64,000 nucleotides of DNA, taken from NCBI GenBank assembly GCA_905221605.1, contig CAJNDS010002275.1, positions 157,001 to 221,000 on the forward strand, given 5' to 3'. The notes under the pieces are model-generated. The model did not search any database, had not been told where the DNA came from, and worked only from the letters and a program-made list of their open reading frames with translations. Source of the stretch: Symbiodinium natans. Taxonomy: Eukaryota; Sar; Dinophyceae; Suessiales; Symbiodiniaceae. The translations under genes and the position numbers were made by a program. Positions 10,555 to 20,599 of the stretch are shown here, piece after piece; position 1 is the first letter of the stretch; every line of letters starts with the position of its first letter.

Positions 10555-12129
10555 ATGGAATTCCACGGACGTCAGGCACAGGGCAATCGAAGGCAGAGAG
10601 TCTCCTCACACTCCCAGAAACGGACAGATCTTGATGTGATACGGAATCTGGGGCCAGAAGCTTCCAGTTCCGATACGGAACGTGCCCTAGAGAGCCTGAT
10701 CCAGCGTTGGCACAACGAGCCCGGGCGCGTGACTAAGCTGCTGCAAAATGCCCAAGGCAGTGGCGTGGTCAGCGGAATTCTCCGCAGCATGCAGAGCAAC
10801 CAAATCGAAGTCAACGTGTGGCACTCAAACGCGGCTGCAGGATCTTTGGTTGAGAAGTACAGTTGGCAAAAGGCTGTGCACCTCTGTGCAGCGATGGGTA
10901 GTGCTGCCCTCCTGCCAGACGTACTAACGGCCACAGTGTCGGCAAGAGCTCACATGGAGGGTGGTAATTGGCTGTTGTCCCTGAAGCATCTCCACGATAT
11001 GAAAGCCATGAGGGCCGACATCCGGGCATACACGAAGTCATTCCTGGCACCGTGCACAACAAGAAATGATTGGCAGCTGTCCATCTGGTATCTTCGCAAT
11101 TCTGCCAGTCTGAATCTTCAGCCAGATTCTGTCAGCTTGGCAGAGGTTCTCGGTGCCTGCAAAAGAGGCAGGTGCTGGCCCAAAGCCTTGCAGCTGCTGA
11201 GCATGCAGTCCAATATGCAGTCTATGGCCCCACCCGTGGCCGCGTCCCAGAGGAGGGCCCGGCCCAGCCCTGTACTGGTTGCCAATTCAGTCCTTGATGT
11301 TCTGGCGACTGGAAACCGATGGAGGGAAGCCGCGTCCGTTTTTAGAAGAATGAGCCACGCACGCCTCTCATGGGATCATATTTCTGCCAACACTGTCATC
11401 AATGCTGTCCCCCAATGGCAGCAGTCACTGTCCTGTCTTTACGTGCTTGTGGATCAGGAGCTGGAGCCAGACATAGTAACTCATGGCTCGGCAATCCCGG
11501 AGGGTCCGGGAGGTCAGTGGCAGCAGGGTTTAAACTTCCTCGCCATGATGCATCGATGCGGCTCAGCTCCCAACTTCTTGATTTGGAACTGCTTCATGAA
11601 CACGCTCTCTGCGGAACCCAGGTGGTTGCAAGCATTTGCGTTGTTGGGTCGCCTGCCACAATTCTCGGTGCAGTGCGATCGGATCACTTTTGCGGCTGGC
11701 ATGCTTGCGGCACAGTCAGCTTCTTTATGGCAGACATCTGTCACCTTGGCTTCCTCAATGTTGCAAGAATCTATCAAACATGATGCCATGAGCTATTGCG
11801 TCTTCAGCCGTGCTTCCAGTTCATGGCAAGGAGCCTGCAGCATGCTGCAATCGTTTCGCTGGCAAGTCCGCGCGGACATGATTACCCAGAATTCACATTT
11901 GGATATGTTTAGCAAATCGTCGGACTGGAAGTGTGCTTTGGGCATGTCCACGGGCATGCAAACTGCTGGGATGTTGCTGGATGAAGTCAGCTGCTGTGCG
12001 CTGATAAGCGCCTGCCAGACTCCACAAACTTGGCAATGGGCACAGCGACTTCTTGACGAAGTAAGGCTTCTGCAGCTATCATTGGACACGGCGAGCTTCA
12101 AAGCTGCAACAAGACACGAAGCCATATGA
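10555..12129 (+). CDS. pentatricopeptide repeat (PPR) protein, intronless
   Basis: A single open frame of 524 residues runs from the first ATG (10555) to TGA at 12127-12129. The frame is open from 10459, but upstream codons give only GTG/TTG. Helix-pair repeats of about 35 residues are visible, many starting with the dinoflagellate-type W-x-x-A/S: SWQKAVHL, NWLLSLKHL, DWQLSIWYL, CWPKALQLL, RWREAASVF, QWQQGLNFL, RWLQAFALL, LWQTSVTLA, SWQGACSML and TWQWAQRLL. PPR proteins bind RNA in a sequence-specific way and act mostly in plastid or mitochondrial RNA processing. A clear transit peptide is not visible at this start. There are no introns, in contrast with its neighbours. Confidence 0.9.
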   Translation: MEFHGRQAQGNRRQRVSSHSQKRTDLDVIRNLGPEASSSDTERALESLIQRWHNEPGRVTKLLQNAQGSGVVSGILRSMQSNQIEVNVWHSNAAAGSLVEKYSWQKAVHLCAAMGSAALLPDVLTATVSARAHMEGGNWLLSLKHLHDMKAMRADIRAYTKSFLAPCTTRNDWQLSIWYLRNSASLNLQPDSVSLAEVLGACKRGRCWPKALQLLSMQSNMQSMAPPVAASQRRARPSPVLVANSVLDVLATGNRWREAASVFRRMSHARLSWDHISANTVINAVPQWQQSLSCLYVLVDQELEPDIVTHGSAIPEGPGGQWQQGLNFLAMMHRCGSAPNFLIWNCFMNTLSAEPRWLQAFALLGRLPQFSVQCDRITFAAGMLAAQSASLWQTSVTLASSMLQESIKHDAMSYCVFSRASSSWQGACSMLQSFRWQVRADMITQNSHLDMFSKSSDWKCALGMSTGMQTAGMLLDEVSCCALISACQTPQTWQWAQRLLDEVRLLQLSLDTASFKAATRHEAI

Positions 12130-14490
12130 TATGTAGCACTCGATTTAGCCCCTACTAGGCTCGGCATGGCCAGGCTTCGAGGCGACCATAAGAATCAACG
12201 CTGACCCCGTCATATTAACAGACATATTGGTGTCCTGGAGGCTGCAACTCGGCCATTACTGCCCACGCGCAGTCGCTGCGCTGGCGCGACTCGTTGACGT
12301 TGCTTCATCTCATGCCTTCAAGAGATGTTCTCGCTGATGACATCAGTTTCGACGTAGCCATTCAGGCGCCTGGTCTGAATTTGGCAGTTGCACAGTATTG
12401 ACCCAGCACAGTGCTGTCTTGTTGATTCTTCATGAGGGGGGTCAGCCTGCCCATCATGGGGCTAGGGCCAGAGCACCTGCGCATTCCGCTTTTGCATCAG
12501 ATTCCTGTTTCGGGCCCAGAAGCTATTGCAAGTGAACCGAAGTCGCAATAGAACTGCTCAGAAGCAGAGAAGCCGGGGGTGAGGGCTTGCGGGCTCATAT
12601 GGCAACATCGTTTTTCTTGCGTCGGCTCGTCCGGACCCGGACCCACCCGGCCGCGCCCAGGGACCCAGAGCCGGACCTGGGCCCCGGGACCTAGACCCGG
12701 ACCCGGACTCCCCCTCGGCGCAAGAACATTGATATCCCCTATCAGAGGCCATTGCTCATTTCATGTTTGCCGCAGGCTCCTCTTCTTACATCTGAGTCGT
12801 TGCAGTCTGGCCTGCTGCTCTCCGTCTGTGGTGGCCGTGGCTCATCTTGCTCACAATCCGACATCCGATGTGTTGATTTCTCCGGTGGCTAGACATGGCA
12901 GACATGGCAACACCGAAGGGCTGGTTCCACAGTCGTTCGACATCGTGTTTCATGGTCTTAAGGAGGTCATGGCACTTGCTCTACCCTGGCTCTTGTGATG
13001 TTCTCTGCTTTTCATCTCCTTGTCCGGGAAGATGTGCAGTGGTGTTCTCCATAGCTCTCCCATGCCGACCTTAACTTCAATAAGTGATCTCAGAGGTTTC
13101 CAATCTGCACTTCGCTGTAGAATCAGAGCCACGGCCATGCTTCTCTTTGGCACATAGTGCCCATGCGATGTGCAAAAAAATATAAAAAAGCAGTGACATG
13201 CCATGACAGATCCTGTTTCAGATTTGAGCAGGCGTGCAAAGGCGACCGCTGGAAGCGAATATCACTGCTTTTCTCAGAGCTTACACGTCGAAGACTCGGG
13301 CCGGAACTTTGCCGCCTCATGGTATTGCCGGAGTGCGAGCAGCATGGCTTACGCTCAGTCGAAGTGGCTTGGCAAAGTTACTGCCGGCACGTTTCTTGTC
13401 GGGTAGGGTCAGCTGTTGGAGTGCGACGCCTCTTCGGTGCTTCAGGCTGAAATCATCGAGGAAATCATCGGTGGCCTTGGCATGCAAGCTGGCGACATTC
13501 CTCACGCTTCTCCCGACATTGCTTGAATGCTGTGAAAAAGGAGCTTCGCTGCGGCAGGAGAGCCGGCAACACCCATCATTTGGATAGAGTAGTGCATGTT
13601 GCAATGTGAGGCCATTATTTCAAGCCAAGCTCCCCAATGTCTTTCGGATTTCAACACACTGTCGTACACTGTCCAGTCAAGCTACAGTACCTGCGCCAAA
13701 GGCACCGCTCTGTCGTTCCTGAGCCTAATCCTAGTTTATGATTCCCCATGGCGTCTTCGGCTTTCCGTAGCTGGTCACAGATGCAGAAGCTGGAGGTTTC
13801 TCGGTCGCAGTGAGAGTTCTTGATGGTTCAAATCTGATACAAGAATGCAAACGACTAGAATGACTAGAATGCTTCCTTGCGCTGAGGCAACTGTGGGCGA
13901 CTTGTGGCTTGAAATGAGCGTGCTGAAGGAGTATCTGGCCGCTTGGTTGGCAGAATTCCTAGGACATGTGCAGTCCCCTCGTAAGTCCTTGTAACAGGTC
14001 CTTGTACACTTGACGAACTGGTTGTCTCAGGCAGAGGTGGGAGTTCTGCATCAGCAGCAGTTTCTCGTGCGACCCTTGTGTCGCACGATGCCGCTCGTGT
14101 CTCTCCAAAGAAGCATCTCGCCGCAGCACATCTTCTTGATACTTGAGTGTAAGGCCAGACTTCACAGCAAACGCTTTGCTGCCACATCGCAGGCTCAGAA
14201 TTTGCCTCAGTGAGCACTGCGGATGATTGTGTGTTGTGGAGAGGTATACCCACTTGGTAGTCAGAGAGCAGGCGCGGCGCAGGTGGGGCTCAGATGAAAA
14301 CGCGAACTCGTCCGCTCTTACCCGTCTGCAGCAAACTTCAGCGAACTCTGAATATAAAGATTTCGGAGGCTTTGCAGACTCCAGAGCTTGCGATGGCCAT
14401 CGTTCATGCTGCAGGCTGCATAGGGCCCTTGCGGCGTTCGCAGAATCCTCTGTGGCTTCGCTTAAGCTAAAATGACCATGGGCAGACAGA
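12130..14490. other. 2.3 kb without a supported gene
   Basis: Open frames occur on both strands, including minus frames over 250 codons at 13959-14720, but they lack motifs and have unbiased composition. A Pro/Gly/Arg-rich low-complexity patch (CCGGACC and related units) lies at 12625-12720. Nothing else is recognised. Confidence 0.4.
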
Positions 14491-14741
14491 AGGATGGCGA
14501 GCCGAAACTTTATTCTACTGCTTTTGGCAGGGCCTTTAGCAGGGAAGCAGCTCATCGCGACTTGCCGCAAGAACTTCCAGGCGGGAAGAAGTGATGAGTC
14601 CTTGCTGGGTGCAAAGTCCACTGATGCCCGCTGCCAGTGTGGCGTCCCGGTGCTCAAGCACGTGGAGTTGACATCTCCGCTGCGTGCGCCGTTGCATAGG
14701 CATTCCCACAAGGGTGTCATGCAGGGTTTTCTTCGAATCAG

Positions 14742-14806
14742 GTATCTATGTATGTGGAGGTTGCAGTGGAAGCCAGAGCATCAAGCATGCGGAGTACATG
14801 GACGTG
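14742..14806 (+). CDS. Kelch-like exon fragment
   Basis: After an acceptor at 14741 the frame reads IYVCGGCSGSQSIKHAEYMD, which fits a Kelch blade (hydrophobic strand, GG, DG-like turn, E-x-x-D). A GT follows the Asp codon at about 14805. It could be the first blade of the Kelch gene at 18.2-19.9 kb, separated by a long intron, or an isolated fragment of another copy. Confidence 0.4.
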
Positions 14807-14899
14807 CAGGTGGACCGACTTGCCAGGGCTGCTGCAGCACCGAGTGTTGGTTTAGGGAGGGGACTCCAGAATGCCCGGTTCTTGACCCTTTAATCCTCA

Positions 14900-17040
14900 G
14901 GCACCCAGCTTTTTGAGCTTAGCCTTTTCGTTGCACCACCGCGACACCCTTGCTTGTTTTGGTCATCAGTTCTCCAAAGGGTGCCAATGTGCTGAAGAAC
15001 CCTTGACTTTGTTGTTAAGATTTTGACAAGACTTTGAAGTTAATGGACGTACAAGTAGGGGCTCCAGATGGTTTAATGTTCGGCCCTCTTTGGTATGTCC
15101 CTCAGCCCCTCGCACAGTCGAAGCTGATTTGGGCCATCGTTAGACACAGGCTGGATACTCCCCTGGCAGGCCTGGGGAGAGGAAGGCCGGCAATGGATTT
15201 AAACGCGCCACACGAAAATCTTCTTACGGCACCTGGAAGACTGGACTTCGGAGCGGATTTCACCGGCCCCGCGAACGGTCCCCACATGCCGACTCGCCCG
15301 GCCAACTTATCTTTCTAGACGGGGGCTCAGACTAAAGATGCTGTCCTTATGACCTTGGCGTTCCTGGCCACAAGGAGCCTTGGAAATCAAACAGGGTTTA
15401 AGGGGCTAGGGGGGCTGAAGCCCGCTGCCAGCGGTCCTGCAACAGTTTTTTGTTTTGGAGGGGGGGCGTGGGGCAAATCATGTTGGATCTGCGACAGACA
15501 TTGGAATGGTTGGACAAAGGAGATGGGGGGGGGGGCGGGGGATTGGGGTTGGGGAGCTGCGGAAGAGGGAGAACACCTGCCCAAAAGCCACCCTCGCTCT
15601 ACGTATTTTGCACAACACCGAAATCTTGTTTTCTGTCGATGTGATTGCGGCCTGCGCAAACAGAAGTCGTCCTGAGCGGCCAATGTTCTGGAGAAGGGGC
15701 TCAGAGTTTGGCGCCCCGCAAAGGGGTTTCACTGGGCGCCCTGTCAAGCCGGCGTCGGCTGACCATAAATTATTCACAGCAACAATTGCATTTTCTCCTG
15801 AAGAACATATGATTGTTGTACATGTTACTACACAGTGGTGGTAATACCAGCTCCAATCGCTCATCTTGAAGTTGTTGTGGTTAAGAAGCTAAGAGGCAAC
15901 GACAAGCGAGGTGTCTTTGACTCTAAACTTGAAGGCTTCAAACCAATGACTTCGCTTTGAACTTTTTAAGCTTCAATACTACACAGCAGGTTTCCATTCT
16001 GCGAGCTCGTTTCATTCCAGACAACTCACTTGTTATGAATATCCAGATTATGATGTTCCTTCATTCACACATGCTTCCCGACAGCCCTTTCCTGATGATA
16101 AAGTGCGAACACGAGATGAACATGAAATTCCACCTCCAGAACTGGAGGTATCTTTCACTAATTTTTGTTCGTACCTTCCCGTGTAAAGCCCAAGAACCCA
16201 CTTGCAGCATGAGTTTGGTTGAGGCCCAACTGGAGATAAGAGTTTGCAGAAATTTGACGCCCATCATATTGCGCTTGTGTGAGGCACAAAAAGCAAGGGA
16301 CAAAAACCAAGATGCAGGCGTGTGCCTTGCTTGACTATCTGAAGCACACAATCCGCTTACCGTGCACCTCGTCCCTTGCTTCTATCATGGGCTTGATACC
16401 TCCACAGGCTAGCTGCGAAACGCCTCATTTGTAGATTCGGGCCTGCCAACGTGCAAGTAAGTTGCGTTTTCAACACACAACTGATTCATATTTCGAATCC
16501 AGAGCTTCGGATTTTGAATTGGGTAGGCGCAGCCAGCGTTAAACAGGTAACCAGCACCAGCAGCCAAGTTAAAATTGTGATTCGGCCGATTCCATGCTGG
16601 AAAGACCGCAACACCCAAGCGAGGCTCATGCTTGGCGGGCTTTGCCTCCCCTGGCTGTGGCCAGGAGCAGAGCAACTTGGCCGCAGAAGCCGGCGCTGCC
16701 ATGATGCTGATCATGATGCTGTTGATCCTTTTAATGTGAGGCAGCTGCTACAGTGCTACGTGGGTGTTTGTACATACTTGGTGGCCAAGACGGCGAGCTC
16801 CCCAGAGTCAATGTTCAGGTTTTGCGTGCCGCCTGTGACAAACGAAGGCAGCAAGTACTAAGCACAAGAAACAACAGCAAGTTCGAAAGTTTGCCTTTCC
16901 TGATTTGCATGGCTGTTGAACCCTCGGGATGATTTCTGAGGCACCAACTTCTTCCCACACGTAGAGTGTCTGGATATCAGGCAGGTCCTGTCTGTTGACA
17001 ATTTTTGTAGAGGCACAGATACCGGAAAGATCGAAGGTCA
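14900..17040. other. 2.1 kb with no supported gene
   Basis: This stretch holds purine-rich tracts (15465-15560) and short open frames without motifs. A 94-codon plus frame at 15034-15318 starts with MDVQVGAPDG, and the DNA at its start repeats about 20 bp found near 14798. I see no coherent exon. Confidence 0.35.
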
Positions 17041-17041
17041 A

Positions 17042-17345
17042 ATGCCTGGGAGCTTTTGCCGAGCATGCAGGCCCCTCGCCTTGGGAAATCTGTTGGACAA
17101 CTCTGCAGTTAAGTCAGACGCCCTGGGTGCCATGCTTGTTGGCCTCAGGCAGCACGAGCCAGTGCAACAGCCTGGAGCTTGGAGATCTGACGCATTCAAT
17201 AGCTTGCCAGAAGTCGCCGACACACTACGCCCACCTGCCTGAAACGTCTGCAAGAGCGAGCTTGGCAGAAAGAGCGTCGCCGCATTGAGCGCAAGGGCGA
17301 GGAGAAGGAAGAGGGGGGTGGAAGGAGGATGAGGCGGAGGAGAGG
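17042..17345 (+). CDS. possible exons, unknown charged protein
   Basis: The frame at 17042-17242 reads LGNLLDNSAVKSDALGAMLV and HEPVQQPGAWRSDAFNSLPE, which looks coding. A second frame at 17240-17345 reads CLKRLQERAWQKERRRIERK followed by an acidic/Gly run before a stop. Both have exon-like composition but I could not confirm the junction. The basic segment could be a nuclear or RNA-binding stretch. No family is recognised. Confidence 0.35.
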
Positions 17346-17874
17346 ATAGAGAGGAGGAACATAGCCAATCAAAGGTGAGAAGCAAGTTGATACACACGGG
17401 ACAAAGTCAAAAAACATACGAGTATCAGCCACCATGTGGTCTGAAGACCAGACGATTGGCATATTGCGCTTCACTGATTTCCTCTGTGTGTTCCGCAAGG
17501 CGGCGCCTGTCCGTGGCCAGCTTATTGTCTGTGCTGGCTTCGACGATATCCACTTCCTGAGGTTCGGACCGTGGTTGCCATCATAGGAGTGTCAGTTTGA
17601 GCTGCAAGATCCTGCAAGGTCGGCAGAGAGCTTCGATCCCATCGAAAACCGGTCCGCCGACATGTTAAGTCTTGTTTCGACCGTTGGCACAGGAGTTTGC
17701 TTTGGACTGTCGGCATGTCACACCTACTGATACTCCAAAGCTTACTCCAAAGATCCGTCTGTGTAGCAGGAGCGCCATCTGACAAGCCAAAGACAGACGG
17801 TTACTACCGAGCACTTGTACCGGTGACATGCGCACCGAGGTGGCATCCGCTGCCTGCCATGATGAGCAGGTCAG

Positions 17875-18102
17875 GAATTATTCAATACCGAGCACGCCTA
17901 CATCTTCTGCAACAATCGTTTCTGCGCTCCAGCCGTTATAGACGTATCAGCAACATGGATGCACACATACAAGAGAGCGAAAGACGCTGCATCTGGCACG
18001 GCCTGGAAGTGCAGCTTTGCAAACGCACGTGTGGGCTGCTACCACAGCATCTTGTCGTTTAACGACGCAGGGGAGAAACTTGCTGGAGCAAGGGGTCATC
18101 AT
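17875..18102 (+). CDS. 76-codon internal exon, unknown Cys-containing protein
   Basis: After the acceptor TCAG (17874) a phase-0 frame of 76 codons ends before a strong donor GTGAGT at 18103. It reads EHAYIFCNNRFCAPAVIDVS, TWMHTYKRAKDAASG, CSFANARVGCYHSILSFND. Composition, continuity and both splice signals support a true exon. The four Cys and aromatic residues suggest a compact fold. No family is recognised. It may belong to the Kelch gene downstream as its N-terminal part, or to a separate gene with the 17.0 kb exons. Confidence 0.5.
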
Positions 18103-18183
18103 GTGAGTCTGGCTGGAGTCAGGTAAATGCTGAATGCTGGGCCATTCGGTGTCACTCGTGCGACAACTCTCCATGCCCAGCAG

Positions 18184-19927
18184 GCGAGAAGGTGCTGCTG
18201 CCGTCCAGCTTCGTGGCCAACTGTTCCTCTGCGGAGGACCGCTTGCGTCGAAACGTAAGGGTCGGCTTACTAGCAGAAGTTAATCCACCGCTTGCAGGCT
18301 TCTGTGGGCACAGTTACCTCAACAAGGCTCATCGGTCCGAAACAGGTTGCTCGACGCGATGGTTTGAACGAAGCTGCAAAGGTTGAGTTTTTCGACTCAG
18401 CCTGCAGGCAGTGGCGGTGCAAGACCCAGGTTCTGAAACCCTACAGCCACGCATACACACAACAATTCTATTGAGGCATGCTCCACCTCTACATGAGGGC
18501 AGGCAGACCAGATAATTTTTCACGAGAGAGGAGGGGGGTATGGGTACGGCGTCTGAAAGTGGCCTTCAACAGGCGCAGCGCTGCAGCAACCCATGTGAAT
18601 GGCAAGGTGCACACGTGCAAATCTGTTCCTGACGGCAGTGCACTGACAGCTCTTCAGAGGTGATTGTCTGTGGTGGTCACCAGGGTGCTCGTGCAACGCC
18701 CTCAAGTGCGGCTGAAGTCCTGCTTTATCAAAGTAACGTTTCTTCACCGTAACGAAAGGTGTTGCGATCTGTGGAATGCCTGGACTTGAATGAGGGGGCC
18801 TGGCAAAGGCACAATCACACGTACTACCTGACTTGCAAGCAGTTGGGCTCTGCACAGGCTCGCGCCGATGGCGATCAAGAGGCGCCATGCAGCGATTGCT
18901 TCACTCAACGGTCCTTCGCCCAGCGCTGTGTGTACAATCATGTACAAGCCGTGCATCAAAGACATGAAAGTAGAGAGACGTAGAGAGGTCGAGTCTTCAT
19001 CTTTGGGGGATCCGACAAGGCGAAAGGGCTCAGCTCGGATGTTTCTTGTATTGTCGTGTATTTTTTCACATGGTCTTTTGTTCCGAGTCTGCTCCGAGTC
19101 AGCTTGAGGCCCAGTGCTTAAAGCAGGCAGAAATGTTTGATCCCGTGAGCGCCGTACTTAGTCCCAAGCTGCTCCTTTCAAGTGAACACGCGCATCATGC
19201 ACATCATGGGCTCCAGGTGGCCACTGGCAACCTCTTCCTGACATGCCGTGTGCTGAGTGCAAAAACATTCCTTGCCTTCTCTGCGCCTCGCAGTCCAAGT
19301 TACTCTAGGATCTCTGTAGGATCTCTGTAGGATCTCTGTAGGATCTCTGTAGGATCTCTGTAGGATCTCAAGGTGTGGCGGACTCTGGTGGAGCATGGTG
19401 GAGCTTAAGGTCTTGTAGCCGTGAAGGAGCGGCCCTCGCGGTGGCCGCTGGGCGAATCTACTTACTAGGCGCCCATCCCACCTGGACCTTCCCATGTCTT
19501 CCAATGACTTTGCACAGAAAACTGGGGTTTCCCATGGAATGTACCGCAACTCAGTTGACAGGATTTTACAAAATTACCTCATGCTTCTGCGGAAGGTGGA
19601 CTGGGGGATGACGCTCCTCGTGAGACCGTGGAGTGCTTGACCCCGAGCATGCCTCATGCAACTCCTACATGTGTGTATGTGTGTATGTGTGTATGTTAGG
19701 TCATATCACTTCGCACGCACAGTTTGCATCTCCATCGCCGAGCAGTGGAGAACAGATTTCCTGAGGTTGGAACCCAGATCGAAACGCGTGGGTGCCGGTG
19801 TCGTGCTCAGTTTTCTGCAAGCACTGGATACCTAGTATGGGTAGATCGCAGACGGTTTGACGAATGTCAGGTTCCGCCCATGGCATGCGGACGCATGACA
19901 CCCATGACGGGAACTATGCTAGTTTAA
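18184..19927 (+). CDS. Kelch-repeat (beta-propeller) protein gene
   Basis: Joined exons are about 18184-18254, 18298-18416, 18573-18648, 18759-18808, 18858-18910, then 19419-19468, 19766-19797 and 19871-19927 (TAA). The first boundary is unsure, and 18911-19418 probably hides an exon. Donors resolved are GT, GT, GC, GC, GT, GC and GT. Read in order, the blades are GLNEAAKVEFFDSACRQW-RRSAAATHVNGKV, then DGSALT-VLRSVECLDLNEGAWQ-RLAPMAIKRRHAAIASLNG, then REGAALAVAAGRIYLLG-GWNPDRNAWVP-VPPMACGRMTPM. This is the Kelch pattern (paired E/D, W, PM, R, AA, NG). Kelch propellers mediate protein binding, often as adaptor subunits; no BTB partner domain is seen. The Gly pairs are partly lost (for example KVHTCK), so some blades are divergent. 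Introns are as short as 43-49 bp. Confidence 0.7.
19305..19371. repeat. 11-bp tandem repeat, about six copies
   Basis: The unit TAGGATCTCTG repeats nearly perfectly about six times inside the presumed intron of the Kelch gene. Confidence 0.95.
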
Positions 19928-20041
19928 TGCTTCGTACCTAATTACTCATCGTGCCTTTGGGCGCGTCTGACCGAAATCTTTTAACTGAGACAGCTGCTGA
20001 CAAGTACGTTTGCTTCAGTACCCACAACTTAAGAATTCCGT

Positions 20042-20551
20042 TCAGATTCGGTTCAGTTCCCAAAGCAACGCTCTGTCACAGTGTAGAGTCAGTGTAGAGT
20101 GTCTGAGCAGCTGCCTTGCATTTGCAGCATGTTGATTGTTGCGCCTGTAGAGATAGCCCCAGCCTGGCTTCTGGGCGAACCTCATTTTCCCGGCCCACGA
20201 GATGCAGCTGGGGAGTTCCGTGAATTTGCGATTGTAATCATACCCTGAGAGTATGTGCTTGCAATGTACGGCCTGATCGGCCACAATTACGGCCGAGCCA
20301 GGTAGACAGGAGCTGGCAGCATGAACAAAATGCTGTAGATCCGAAGTAGGTGTTGCCAAGCGTCCATGGTGAGTACATAGAGAGCAAGAAAGTCTATATG
20401 GAAAACTATTCACGTTGGTTGCCACGTAACGACAGTCGCGTTTTCTGACAGATGGAGCTACTGCGGTGCAATTCTGGCGCTCTGCCAGCCTGAGCATCAG
20501 CCACGAGTCCTTTTGCCTCAAGCTGGTTTCAGGGTCAGCATCATCATGCAT
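20042..20551 (-). CDS. possible minus-strand open frame, 169 codons
   Basis: The minus frame contains AVIVADQAVHCKHILSGYD and MRFAQKPGWGYLYRRNN and is open for 169 codons with moderate coding character. No domain is recognised, and minus-strand genes would be exceptional in this window. I treat it as an uncertain candidate. Confidence 0.2.
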   Translation of the reverse strand: MHDDADPETSLRQKDSWLMLRLAERQNCTAVAPSVRKRDCRYVATNVNSFPYRLSCSLCTHHGRLATPTSDLQHFVHAASSCLPGSAVIVADQAVHCKHILSGYDYNRKFTELPSCISWAGKMRFAQKPGWGYLYRRNNQHAANARQLLRHSTLTLHCDRALLWELNRI

Positions 20552-20599
20552 CAGATATCATCAGCATCAGCCTGGGGTGCTTCGAGAGCATCAGCCCCG

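Noticed and set aside
13959-14720. 253-codon minus-strand ORF
   Set aside because: Long but featureless; unbiased composition; overlaps a Kelch-like plus exon region.
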